Below are positions 1-6,439 of a stretch of 8,552 nt of DNA, in pieces. The position numbers and the translations under genes are program-made. The notes beneath the pieces are model-generated. The model worked only from the letters and a program-made list of their open reading frames with translations, was not told where the DNA came from and searched no databases. This DNA comes from Burkholderiales bacterium. Its GTDB lineage: Bacteria > Pseudomonadota > Gammaproteobacteria > Burkholderiales > SG8-39. How positions within the stretch are numbered: position 1 is the first letter of the stretch; each line of letters starts with the position of its first letter. Where the stretch lies: assembly GCA_025929745.1 (NCBI GenBank), contig JAICPQ010000112.1:1-8552 (forward strand). Direction: 5' to 3'.

Positions 1-921
1 GACCTGCTCGACGTGGCGCGCGTGACGAGCGGCAAGCTCCTTCTGCGCAAAGAGCGCATAACCCTTGAAGCGGTCGTCACCGCCGCGATCGAGACGAGCC
101 GGCCGTTCATCGACGATGCCGGGCATCGTTTGACGAGCCGCACTCCACCTGATCCCGTGGTGCTCGACGCCGACCGTACGCGCTTGGCGCAAGTGCTCTC
201 CAATCTCCTCAACAACGCCGCCAGGTACACCGCGCCAGGCGGCTCGATTGAATTGGCCGCCGAGGTCGAAGGCGCGCAGGTGCTCATTGCAGTGACCGAT
301 AACGGCATGGGATTTCCAGCCGCGCTCACCGAGCAGCTTTTCGAGCCATTCGCGCAATGGTCGCCGGTCGACAAACCCGCCGCGGGCCTGGGCATCGGTC
401 TTTCGTTGGTGAAGGGAATCGTCACGCTGCACGGCGGTACCGTCTTGGCGCAAAGCGCCGGGCCCGGCACCGGCAGCCGCTTCGAGGTGCGCCTGCCGAT
501 CGCGCTCGAGCAAGACCTCCACGCGGCGCCGGGGCCCGCGGCCGATCCCGTAGCGCCGCCGGGCGTGCGCGTGTTGATCGCCGACGACAACCGCGACGCC
601 GCCGACACGCTGTGCCGCATGCTCGCCCTGTATGGCTACGAGGTCCGCGCCGCGTACGACGGGGCGAGCGCGGTCGAGGTCAGCGAATCGTTCCGGCCGC
701 ACGTCGCCGTCCTTGACATCGGCATGCCTGCGCGCAGCGGTTACGACGTGGCACGCGAGCTGCGCACGCGCCAAGGCCGCGATGTACGCCTGATCGCGCT
801 CACGGGCTGGGGAAGCGATGAGGACGTGAAGCGCGCGCGCGAGGCGGGCTTCGACCACCACCTCACCAAGCCGGTCGAGCCCGCCGTGCTTGGAAGGCTC
901 CTCGCGCGCGGCGGCCGCTAA
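1..921 (+). CDS. Hybrid sensor histidine kinase/response regulator, 3' part (5' truncated by window edge)
   Basis: The frame is open from base 1, so the gene begins upstream; the GTG at 13 is an internal Val, not a start. 306 residues are visible. Residues 1-12 (DLLDVARVTSGK) match the end of a HisKA dimerisation helix, so the phospho-accepting His lies outside the window. The HATPase_c domain follows: N box around residues 68-72 (SNLLNNAA), D box DNGMG at 100-104, glycine-rich lid GLGIGL at 129-134. After a Pro/Ala-rich linker (about 170-187), a CheY-like receiver starts near 189, with acidic pair D195-D196, phospho-acceptor D239 (VLDIGMP), T268 and K290 (TKPVE). All key residues visible are intact. 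By family, it autophosphorylates and relays phosphate to its own receiver in response to an unknown signal sensed by the missing N-terminus. It is convergent with the minus-strand operon, its TAA overlapping the monooxygenase stop. No output domain follows the receiver. Confidence 0.93.
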   Translation, partial: DLLDVARVTSGKLLLRKERITLEAVVTAAIETSRPFIDDAGHRLTSRTPPDPVVLDADRTRLAQVLSNLLNNAARYTAPGGSIELAAEVEGAQVLIAVTDNGMGFPAALTEQLFEPFAQWSPVDKPAAGLGIGLSLVKGIVTLHGGTVLAQSAGPGTGSRFEVRLPIALEQDLHAAPGPAADPVAPPGVRVLIADDNRDAADTLCRMLALYGYEVRAAYDGASAVEVSESFRPHVAVLDIGMPARSGYDVARELRTRQGRDVRLIALTGWGSDEDVKRAREAGFDHHLTKPVEPAVLGRLLARGGR

Positions 922-1919
922 AGTCCGGGCTTCACCTCGCTCGCAAAGAGCTCGAGCGAGCGCAGCGCGTTCTCGGGATGCAGGTCGCCGAACGAAAAAA
1001 CGCAGAGGAGGTAGTTCGCGCCGGTCGCACGCAGCATTTCCGCCACGCCCTGCAACACGGTGCGCGGCGCACCGGCGATGAGCCGCTGCGCCGAATCGGC
1101 GTCGAAGGGCGTCGTCTTGTGCGCGTCCGGACGGCCGAGCTTGCGCGTGAGGTGGTGAATGTGCCCGTCCCACGCCTTGTAGGCGGCGACGCCCATCCTC
1201 TCCGCTTCGCTATCGGTATCCGCGACCACGACGTGCTGCGTGCGCGCAAGGAACGGCGCATCGACGTGCGCGTTATGCCGTCCCGCCTCGTTCCTATGCT
1301 TCTCCCACACTTCGCGATAGCGTTCGAATAGCGGCTTGCAGTCGCTGTGCTTGCCGATGAAAGCGGTGTGGTAACCGTGGCGCGCCGTGAAATCGATGCC
1401 GTCCTTGTTCGAGCTGGGAAACCACAGCGGCGGATAGGGTCGCTGGTAAGGCTTCACATGGACCTCGGCTTCCACGCCGTTCACGCTCATGCTGTCGCCG
1501 CGGCAGGCCTCGAAAAAAGCGTCCAGCGTGGCGCGATAGCGCTCTCTTGACTGCTCGACGTTTTCCATCCCAAATATCCTAGACTCGATCGGCGAGACGC
1601 CGCGGCCCACTCCGAGCTCGAGACGTCCGTGCGACAGCTGGTCGAGCATGCACACTTCACTGTAGAACCGGTACGGGTGGTGCCACGGCAGACAGAACGT
1701 TAGTGCGCCGGCGCGCAGGCGCCGCGTGCGCTGAAAGATCGCCGATAGCAGCGCGGTGGGCGAGCCGTCGATGGAGAGCGGCGTACCATGGTGTTCGGCC
1801 ACGAAGAGGCCGTGGAAGCCCGCGCGCTCGGCGGCCACCGCGAGCTCGATCTTGTGCTCGTACACCTCGGCCGGCGGCCGGCCCGAGGCCTCGACCCAAT
1901 CGAAGATCCCGTATCGCAT
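918..1919 (-). CDS. LLM-class (luciferase-like) flavin-dependent monooxygenase
   Basis: 333 aa, starting with MRYGIFDW. The fold is a bacterial-luciferase-type TIM barrel. Residues 40-44 (VAEHH) align with the LuxA EHH motif that carries the catalytic His44, here H43. LDQLSHGRLELGVGRG (92-107) matches the conserved LuxA segment LLDQMSKGRFRFGICRG, but the reactive Cys106 of LuxA is Gly here. Family members use FMNH2 from a separate reductase and O2 to oxidise diverse small organics; no reductase is encoded alongside, so the electron source is unknown. The ATG at 1919 was chosen over in-frame upstream codons (up to 2249) because homology begins here, a GAGAGG purine run precedes it, and it forms TAATG with the ligase stop. 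It is the last gene of the block; its product may act on the ligase's CoA ester or free acid (inference). Substrate unknown. Confidence 0.9.
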   Translation of the reverse strand: MRYGIFDWVEASGRPPAEVYEHKIELAVAAERAGFHGLFVAEHHGTPLSIDGSPTALLSAIFQRTRRLRAGALTFCLPWHHPYRFYSEVCMLDQLSHGRLELGVGRGVSPIESRIFGMENVEQSRERYRATLDAFFEACRGDSMSVNGVEAEVHVKPYQRPYPPLWFPSSNKDGIDFTARHGYHTAFIGKHSDCKPLFERYREVWEKHRNEAGRHNAHVDAPFLARTQHVVVADTDSEAERMGVAAYKAWDGHIHHLTRKLGRPDAHKTTPFDADSAQRLIAGAPRTVLQGVAEMLRATGANYLLCVFSFGDLHPENALRSLELFASEVKPGL

Positions 1920-3178
1920 TACCCTCTCTTGTCGACGAAGCGCGGCGCCTTCACCGCCGCCTCGAAATCGCGCGCGATCGCACCGCGCGGCAGGAGCGAA
2001 ACTCGCGGCGTGATCTGAAAAATTTTTCGGATCGCGTCCGCGACCGGGGTTTTGTCCTCGCCCCGGAGCTCCACCAAGAGATGGAGCACATCGTTGTCGC
2101 CATCGTTCGTCACCTCGGCGCGGAAGTCGACGACCTGCGGGTCGCGGAACAACGCATCCTCGAGGTCGGCGTGGTTGATATTCACGCCGCGCACCTTGAA
2201 GAAACCGACCGTACGCCGCGCGTGCTTGAGCATCGGAAATACGGACCACGGGGCGTCGCCTTTGCCCTCGGAGGAGAAGCTCACCAGGTCCCCCGAGCTC
2301 CAGCGCAGGAAGGGCGTCATGGTGTTGTTCCAGAGCGGCGTCACCACGAGCGAACCGACCTCGCCGTCGCGCACCGGCTCGCCGGTATTCTCGTCCACCA
2401 CCTCACAGTAGAACTGGTCCGCCCATATGTGCAGGCCGTGGTGCCCGATGCCTTCGCCCGCGACGAAGGCGGCCTCTGTCATGCCGAAGTGGTCGAACAC
2501 CTCGGCGCCCCAGGCGCGTTCCAGCTTCTGGCGCTTCACCGGCGAAAGCGGCTCGGCGGCGACGATAATCTTTTTCACCGTCGAGCCGGCGAGATTGAAG
2601 CCCTTGGCTTCGGAGAGGTTGGCGAGGTGAAGGCCATAGCTCGCCATGCCCAGCCACACCGTGGGCTTCAGATGATCGATGAGCTCGAGCTGTGTTTCCG
2701 AAGGCGTGTTGTTGCCGGCGCCGCACCACACCGTGCCGATACCGTGGTTGATCGCGGCGCGCGCATAAAGATGGGCGACCGGATGCACGCCAAGCGGAAA
2801 TGAGATGTGCGCGCAGTCGTCGCTCGTCGCGCCGATGAGCGCCCAGGCGCGCTCGAACGCGCGCAGGCCGTGCTCCATATCCTCGGCCGAGCGAGGGTAG
2901 AAAAGCGGCCGGCCGGTGGCGCCGCCCGAGCGCCAGTACTCGACCACTTTTGTGCGAGGCTGAATACAGAACTCGACGTGAAAGCGCTCGGGCGGGATCG
3001 CGCGCAGCTCTTCCTTCGTGAGGAGCGGGATCTTGTGCCAGATGTCCTCTGCTCGCCCCTTCGGAATGCGTTTTTTCAGGAAGGGCGACTGGAGCGCGCG
3101 TTCGAGCGCGAGGCGCCGGCGCTCGGTCTGGATGCGCTCGAGGTCCTGCCGCGATTTAGGCCATTTCAGATCGACCAT
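1919..3178 (-). CDS. Phenylacetate-CoA ligase-like AMP-forming acyl/aryl-CoA ligase
   Basis: 419 aa, slightly shorter than PaaK (about 430-440). ANL-superfamily motifs appear in order: the phosphate-binding loop WRSGGATGRP (82-91, with Arg where Lys is usual), AAEPLS (207-212), FGMTEA (231-236), which is the adenylate-binding FGxTE motif, the hinge-region WSSGDLV (293-299), and the C-terminal A8 segment GFFKVRGVNINHADLED (325-341). Near the end VKAPRFVDKR (409-418) resembles the PaaK ending GKxxRVxDxR, so K410 is the likely catalytic lysine; the preceding Gly is Val. The expected reaction is acid + ATP + CoA to acyl-CoA + AMP + PPi in the cytoplasm. Substrate specificity cannot be read; phenylacetate is only the family's namesake. 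It starts at an ATG in a TGATG overlap with livF, behind a weak GGGA, and ends in a TAATG overlap with the monooxygenase. Position directly behind the importer suggests it traps the imported acid as a thioester. Confidence 0.87.
   Translation of the reverse strand: MVDLKWPKSRQDLERIQTERRRLALERALQSPFLKKRIPKGRAEDIWHKIPLLTKEELRAIPPERFHVEFCIQPRTKVVEYWRSGGATGRPLFYPRSAEDMEHGLRAFERAWALIGATSDDCAHISFPLGVHPVAHLYARAAINHGIGTVWCGAGNNTPSETQLELIDHLKPTVWLGMASYGLHLANLSEAKGFNLAGSTVKKIIVAAEPLSPVKRQKLERAWGAEVFDHFGMTEAAFVAGEGIGHHGLHIWADQFYCEVVDENTGEPVRDGEVGSLVVTPLWNNTMTPFLRWSSGDLVSFSSEGKGDAPWSVFPMLKHARRTVGFFKVRGVNINHADLEDALFRDPQVVDFRAEVTNDGDNDVLHLLVELRGEDKTPVADAIRKIFQITPRVSLLPRGAIARDFEAAVKAPRFVDKRG
1922..1928 (-). 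promoter_or_regulatory. Ribosome-binding site of the LLM monooxygenase gene
   Basis: On the minus strand the purine run GAGAGGG lies two bases before the ATG at 1919, inside the last codons of the ligase gene. It supports the short start and translational re-initiation through the overlapping TAATG. Confidence 0.6.
2012..2033. repeat. AT-rich near-perfect palindrome inside the ligase gene
   Basis: The core GAAAAATTTTTC (2017-2028) is a perfect 12-bp inverted repeat. It is flanked by GATC at 2012-2015 and GATC at 2030-2033; only the 2016/2029 pair fails to match. It encodes R-K-I-F-Q near residue 385 using AAA, ATT and TTT, unlike the surrounding GC-rich codons. It lies about 93 bp upstream of the monooxygenase start. 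Whether it binds a protein is unknown. Confidence 0.6.
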
Positions 3179-3882
3179 CAGATTCCCAGGTAGCGATGCC
3201 AGAGCGAGCGATTGGCGTCAAGCTCGGCCGAGGTTCCGCGCCAGGCGACGCGCCCGCGCTCGATGATGGTATGCCGGTCGGCGAGTTGCACCAGGCGCTC
3301 GACGTACTTGTCGATCACGAGGATCGTCTGCCCGCCGCCGCGCAGCCGCGCGAGACAACGCCAGATCTCTTCGCGCACGAGGGGCGCGAGGCCTTCGGTC
3401 GCCTCGTCCAGGATGAGAAGGTGCGGATTGGTGACGAGCGCGCGGCCGATGGCGAGCATCTGCTGCTCGCCGCCGGAAAGTTGGTTCCCTTGGTTGTGCT
3501 GTCGCTCTTCGAGACGCGGAAAGAGCTCGAAGACCCGCTCGGGCGTCCATGGGTCCGGGCGGCCCGCGCGGTTTTCCGCGAAGGCGACCAGATGCTCGCG
3601 CACGCTGAGGTTCGGAAAGATCTGGCGCCCTTCCGGAACGAGCGCGATACCCATGCGCGCGATGCGGTCCGGTGGCTCGCGCTCGATGCGCTTGCCGCGG
3701 AAGGCGACGCTTCCTTTGGCCGCTTTCGTCAGTCCCAGGATCGAGCGCACGGTGGTGGTCTTGCCCATGCCGTTGCGGCCGAGGAGCGTGCTGACTTCTC
3801 CGGGATTGATATCCAGGCTCACGCCGAAAAGCACCTGGCTCATCCCGTAGGCGGTTTCCAGCTCGCGCACCTCAAGCAGCAA
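3178..3882 (-). CDS. livF: HAAT-family ABC transporter ATP-binding protein (LivF-type)
   Basis: 234 aa, the normal length for LivF. Walker A is GRNGMGKTT (35-43), LVPEGRQIFPNLSV (81-94) is the LivF-typical segment after the Q-loop region, the ABC signature is LSGGEQQ (135-141), and Walker B is LLILDE (155-160) followed by ATEGLAP. The position of the H-loop histidine is K192 (VIDKYVERL); LivF proteins commonly lack this His (Gln in E. coli LivF, from memory), so this is a variant rather than a defect. It should pair with LivG to power import through LivHM. The start is TTG at 3882, overlapping the end of livG by 11 nt, with a GGAG motif six bases upstream. The next in-frame candidate is the GTG at codon 5, which would trim the first strand. 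Its TGA overlaps the ligase ATG by one base. Confidence 0.92.
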   Translation of the reverse strand: MLLEVRELETAYGMSQVLFGVSLDINPGEVSTLLGRNGMGKTTTVRSILGLTKAAKGSVAFRGKRIEREPPDRIARMGIALVPEGRQIFPNLSVREHLVAFAENRAGRPDPWTPERVFELFPRLEERQHNQGNQLSGGEQQMLAIGRALVTNPHLLILDEATEGLAPLVREEIWRCLARLRGGGQTILVIDKYVERLVQLADRHTIIERGRVAWRGTSAELDANRSLWHRYLGI

Positions 3883-4612
3883 GCTCGTCTCCGAGGTAGG
3901 CCTTGCGCACTTCGTCGTTCCGCCGGATCGCCTCGGGCGCGCCGGTGGCGATGAGCCGCCCGTTCACCATGACCGAGATGCGGTCGGCGAGACGGAAAAC
4001 CGCGTCCATATCGTGCTCGACGAGGAGCAGCGTGACGGTCTCGCGAACGCGCCGCACGAGGTCGATCATGCGCTTCGATTCCTCGGGGCCCATCCCGGCC
4101 ATCGGCTCATCCAGCAGCAGGAGCTTCGGGCGGGTGGCGAGCGCAAGCCCGACCTCGAGCGCGCGCTGCTCGCCGTGCGAAAGCGAAGCCGCAGGGACAT
4201 CGACCCTTTTCAAATTGATGCGCGCGGCGATGTCGCGCGCCTCGTCGAAGAGCGCGCGTTCGGCTGCCACCGGCCGCCAGAACGAAAAGCTCGAGCCCGA
4301 GCGAGCCTGCACGGCGAGCGCGAGGTTATCGAGCACGCTGAAGCGCCGGAAGAGGCTCGTCACCTGGTAGCTGCGCGCGAGCCCGCCTCTGACGCGCTGG
4401 TGTGCCGCGAGCCGCGTGATGTCGCGGTCCTCGAAGAGGATCTCTCCCGTATCGGCGGGAAGGCTGCCCGACACCTGGTGGATGAGCGTGGTCTTGCCCG
4501 CGCCGTTCGGTCCGATGAGCCCGTGCACCTCGCCCGCGCGCACCTCGAGCGTCACGCGGTCGACCGCGACCACGCCGCCGAAGCGTTTACTGAGACCTTT
4601 TAGCGAGAGCAC
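3872..4612 (-). CDS. livG: HAAT-family ABC transporter ATP-binding protein (LivG-type)
   Basis: 246 aa, close to E. coli LivG (about 255). Walker A is GPNGAGKTT (34-42), the Q-loop is SYQVTSLF with Q83, the signature is LSHGEQR (144-150), Walker B is LLLLDEP (164-170) followed by MAGMGPEE, and the H-loop is VEHD with H200. All catalytic elements are present, in contrast to LivF, so this subunit carries the complete H-switch. It is a peripheral ATPase on the cytoplasmic face, pairing with LivF under the LivHM permease. The start is GTG at 4612, 26 nt inside the end of livM, with AAGGA seven bases upstream. The chosen start gives the usual short N-terminus (MLSLKGLSKRFGG), beginning on the first beta strand of the domain. 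Confidence 0.93.
   Translation of the reverse strand: MLSLKGLSKRFGGVVAVDRVTLEVRAGEVHGLIGPNGAGKTTLIHQVSGSLPADTGEILFEDRDITRLAAHQRVRGGLARSYQVTSLFRRFSVLDNLALAVQARSGSSFSFWRPVAAERALFDEARDIAARINLKRVDVPAASLSHGEQRALEVGLALATRPKLLLLDEPMAGMGPEESKRMIDLVRRVRETVTLLLVEHDMDAVFRLADRISVMVNGRLIATGAPEAIRRNDEVRKAYLGDELAA
3889..3892 (-). promoter_or_regulatory. Ribosome-binding site deciding the TTG start of livF
   Basis: GGAG on the minus strand with a six-base spacer (ACGAGC) to the TTG at 3882. No ATG or GTG lies in frame just upstream, so this motif is the main support for the non-canonical start. Confidence 0.6.
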
Positions 4613-5522
4613 CCGCGAGTCCTTGCGGCGCGAATAAGACCACGGCGAGGAGGATCAAGCCGACCGGCAGCTGCCAGTGCAGCGCGTACGGCCCGAGCAG
4701 CGGGCTCGCCGAAAAGACTTCTTCGAGGACGAGGAGCACCGCGGCGCCGATCGGCCCGCCCCAGAAGCGGCCCACGCCGCCCAGGATCACCATGATCATG
4801 AGCGTGCCCGATTGCACCCAGTGCAGAAGCGTCGGCCCGGCATAGCTTGTCTGGTTGGCGATCAGCGCACCGGCGAGGCCGGCAACCGCGCCGGAAATGA
4901 CGAAGCAGAGAAGCTGATAGCGGTACACCGGGTAACCGATCGCGGTCGCGCGCGTCTCGTTCTCGCGGATCGCCTCGATGACGCGGCCGAAACGGGCGTG
5001 CAGCAGTCGGTGCAGAAGGAACAGGACGAGCGCGAGCAGCGCGAGCACGAGGTAATACCAGACGAAGTCGTTCGAGAGGCTCACGCCGAGGCCGGTGCTC
5101 GAACGTCCGGGAAGCGAAAGTCCGTCGTCGCCGCCGTAGGCCTTCAGCGAGATGAAGACGTAGTACATCATCTGCGCGAACGCCAGCGTGATCATGATGA
5201 AGTAAACGCCGCGCGTGCGAAGCGAGATGGCGCCGATCACGAGCGCCGCGAGCGCGGCGCCGGCGACCGCGACGGGCCATGCGATCCACAGGCTCGTGAT
5301 CCCTTCCGCGGCGAGGATGGCGACGATGTAGGCACCGGCGCCGAAGAAGGCGGCGTGCCCGAAGCTCACCATGCCGCCGTAGCCCAGCACCAGATTAAGA
5401 CTGGCTGCGGCCATGGCGTAAATAAGGACGCGCGTGGCGAAGCTCGTATAGAAGTCCTGGCCGAGCGCGTGCATCACCCAGGGAAATGCCGCGGCGACGA
5501 GCGCGACGAGGAGGATCCTCAT
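4587..5522 (-). CDS. livM: HAAT-family ABC transporter permease (LivM-type)
   Basis: 311 aa, mostly hydrophobic with about 8-10 predicted membrane segments (roughly 2-20, 31-48, 58-75, 78-100, 105-125, 153-171, 203-222, 237-260, 284-299). Family landmarks are NLVLGYGGMVSFGHAAFFG (43-61) and, between helices, the cytoplasmic coupling segment FGRVIEAIRENETRATAIG (178-196), which should contact the ATPases. It ends FAPQGLAGALAKRSQ, typical of the family. With LivH it forms the inner-membrane pore for amino acids, amides or other small carboxylates. The ATG at 5522 was preferred to upstream in-frame codons (to 5972) because it produces the hydrophobic first helix directly and overlaps the livH stop as ATGA; the upstream extension is charged antisense-like sequence. 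Its own ribosome-binding site is weak, fitting coupling to livH. Confidence 0.93.
   Translation of the reverse strand: MRILLVALVAAAFPWVMHALGQDFYTSFATRVLIYAMAAASLNLVLGYGGMVSFGHAAFFGAGAYIVAILAAEGITSLWIAWPVAVAGAALAALVIGAISLRTRGVYFIMITLAFAQMMYYVFISLKAYGGDDGLSLPGRSSTGLGVSLSNDFVWYYLVLALLALVLFLLHRLLHARFGRVIEAIRENETRATAIGYPVYRYQLLCFVISGAVAGLAGALIANQTSYAGPTLLHWVQSGTLMIMVILGGVGRFWGGPIGAAVLLVLEEVFSASPLLGPYALHWQLPVGLILLAVVLFAPQGLAGALAKRSQ
4620..4624 (-). promoter_or_regulatory. Ribosome-binding site of livG
   Basis: AAGGA on the minus strand, seven bases before the GTG start at 4612 and inside the livM coding sequence. Good match and spacing; it fixes the start. Confidence 0.65.
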
Positions 5523-6439
5523 CCGCGCGCCGGAAAAAGACCCTGCGGGCGCAAGAAGAGCACCGCCGCCATCAGCACATAGATGAGGATCGAGCTCACC
5601 GAGGGGCCCAGGTTGGACGCGACCGGCGGCGAGAACAGCTTGGCGAACGCGATGGGGAGGAGGGCGCGGCCCATGGTATCGACCAGGCCCACCAGGAGCG
5701 CGCCGACGAACGCGCCGCGGATCGAGCCGATGCCGCCGATCACGATCACGACGAAGGCGAGGATCAGGATGTTCTCGCCCATGCCGACCTGCACCGCGAG
5801 GATCGGCCCGAGCATCGCGCCCGCGAGCGCGCAGAGCGCAGCACCGAGCGCGAACACGATGGTGAACAAGCGCCGGATATTGACGCCCATCGCGACCGCC
5901 ATCTCGCGGTTCGAAGCGCCGGCGCGCACGAGCATTCCCATCCGGGTTCTCGTCACCAGAAGATAGAGGCACACCGCAACGGCAGCGCCGACGCCGATGA
6001 TGAGCAGGCGGTAGGACGCGTACTGCATGCCGCCGGGCAGCGTCACCGGGCCCGTGAGCCCAGCGGGCGGGTTCAGCATCAGCGACTGGTTGCCCCAGAT
6101 CATGCGCACAACCTCGTTGGCGATCAGGATGACGGCAAAGGTGGCGAGCACCTGCGTCAGGTGGTCGCGCTCGTAAAGCCGGCGCAGCAGGCTCACCTCC
6201 AGCGCCGCACCGACCAGCGCTGTGGCGACAAGCGCCAGCGGAAGCGCGACCCAGAAGGAGCCGGTCGCCTCGGCAAGCGTCGCCATCAAGTAAGCGCCAA
6301 TCATGTAGAGCGAGCCGTGCGCGAGGTTGATCATGTCCATGATGCCGAACACGAGCGTCAGGCCGGCCGCGAGGAGGAACAGCATCAGCCCGAACTGCAG
6401 GCTGTTCAGCGTCTGCTCGAGGAAGAGGATGCCGCTCAA
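5519..6439 (-). CDS. livH: HAAT-family ABC transporter permease (LivH-type)
   Basis: 306 aa with about 8 hydrophobic segments (roughly 13-33, 44-58, 63-84, 95-113, 143-163, 190-212, 222-250, 283-298). GLTLVFGIMDMINLAHGS (26-43) is the LivH hallmark near the N-terminus. TRMGMLVRAGASNREMAVAMG (165-185, given here only as landmarks R166, R172, N177, A184) is the coupling loop towards the ATPases, and FLRPQGLFPARG closes the protein as in homologues. It is the partner of LivM in the inner-membrane channel. No ATG fits. The best start is the TTG at 6439, which forms a four-base TTGA overlap with the reductase stop and gives the family-standard N-terminus. The next Met (residue 19) would remove part of the first helix, and upstream in-frame codons (to 6634) give unrelated sequence. 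No clear ribosome-binding site is seen, so translation probably depends on coupling. Confidence 0.88.
   Translation of the reverse strand: MSGILFLEQTLNSLQFGLMLFLLAAGLTLVFGIMDMINLAHGSLYMIGAYLMATLAEATGSFWVALPLALVATALVGAALEVSLLRRLYERDHLTQVLATFAVILIANEVVRMIWGNQSLMLNPPAGLTGPVTLPGGMQYASYRLLIIGVGAAVAVCLYLLVTRTRMGMLVRAGASNREMAVAMGVNIRRLFTIVFALGAALCALAGAMLGPILAVQVGMGENILILAFVVIVIGGIGSIRGAFVGALLVGLVDTMGRALLPIAFAKLFSPPVASNLGPSVSSILIYVLMAAVLFLRPQGLFPARG

Noticed and set aside
911..918. GCGGCCGC palindrome as a terminator between the kinase and the operon
   Set aside because: It is an 8-bp palindrome with no loop and no following T-run, and it lies within the last codons of the kinase gene.
13..921. Kinase gene starting at the GTG at 13
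   Set aside because: The preceding codons (Asp-Leu-Leu-Asp) continue the HisKA helix in frame, so the gene runs in from outside the window.
1920..2249. N-terminal extension of the monooxygenase to 443 aa
   Set aside because: The added part is out-of-frame ligase sequence with no luciferase-like homology. The ATG at 1919 has a ribosome-binding site and a TAATG junction.
1703..2803. 366-aa plus-strand open frame opposite the ligase and monooxygenase genes
   Set aside because: It is a low-complexity Arg/Ala/His-rich shadow of two well-supported genes and crosses their junction; no family resemblance.
5523..5972. N-terminal extension of LivM to 461 aa
   Set aside because: The extension is charged Arg/Asp/Gly-rich sequence from the wrong frame of livH. 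The family N-terminus begins at 5522.
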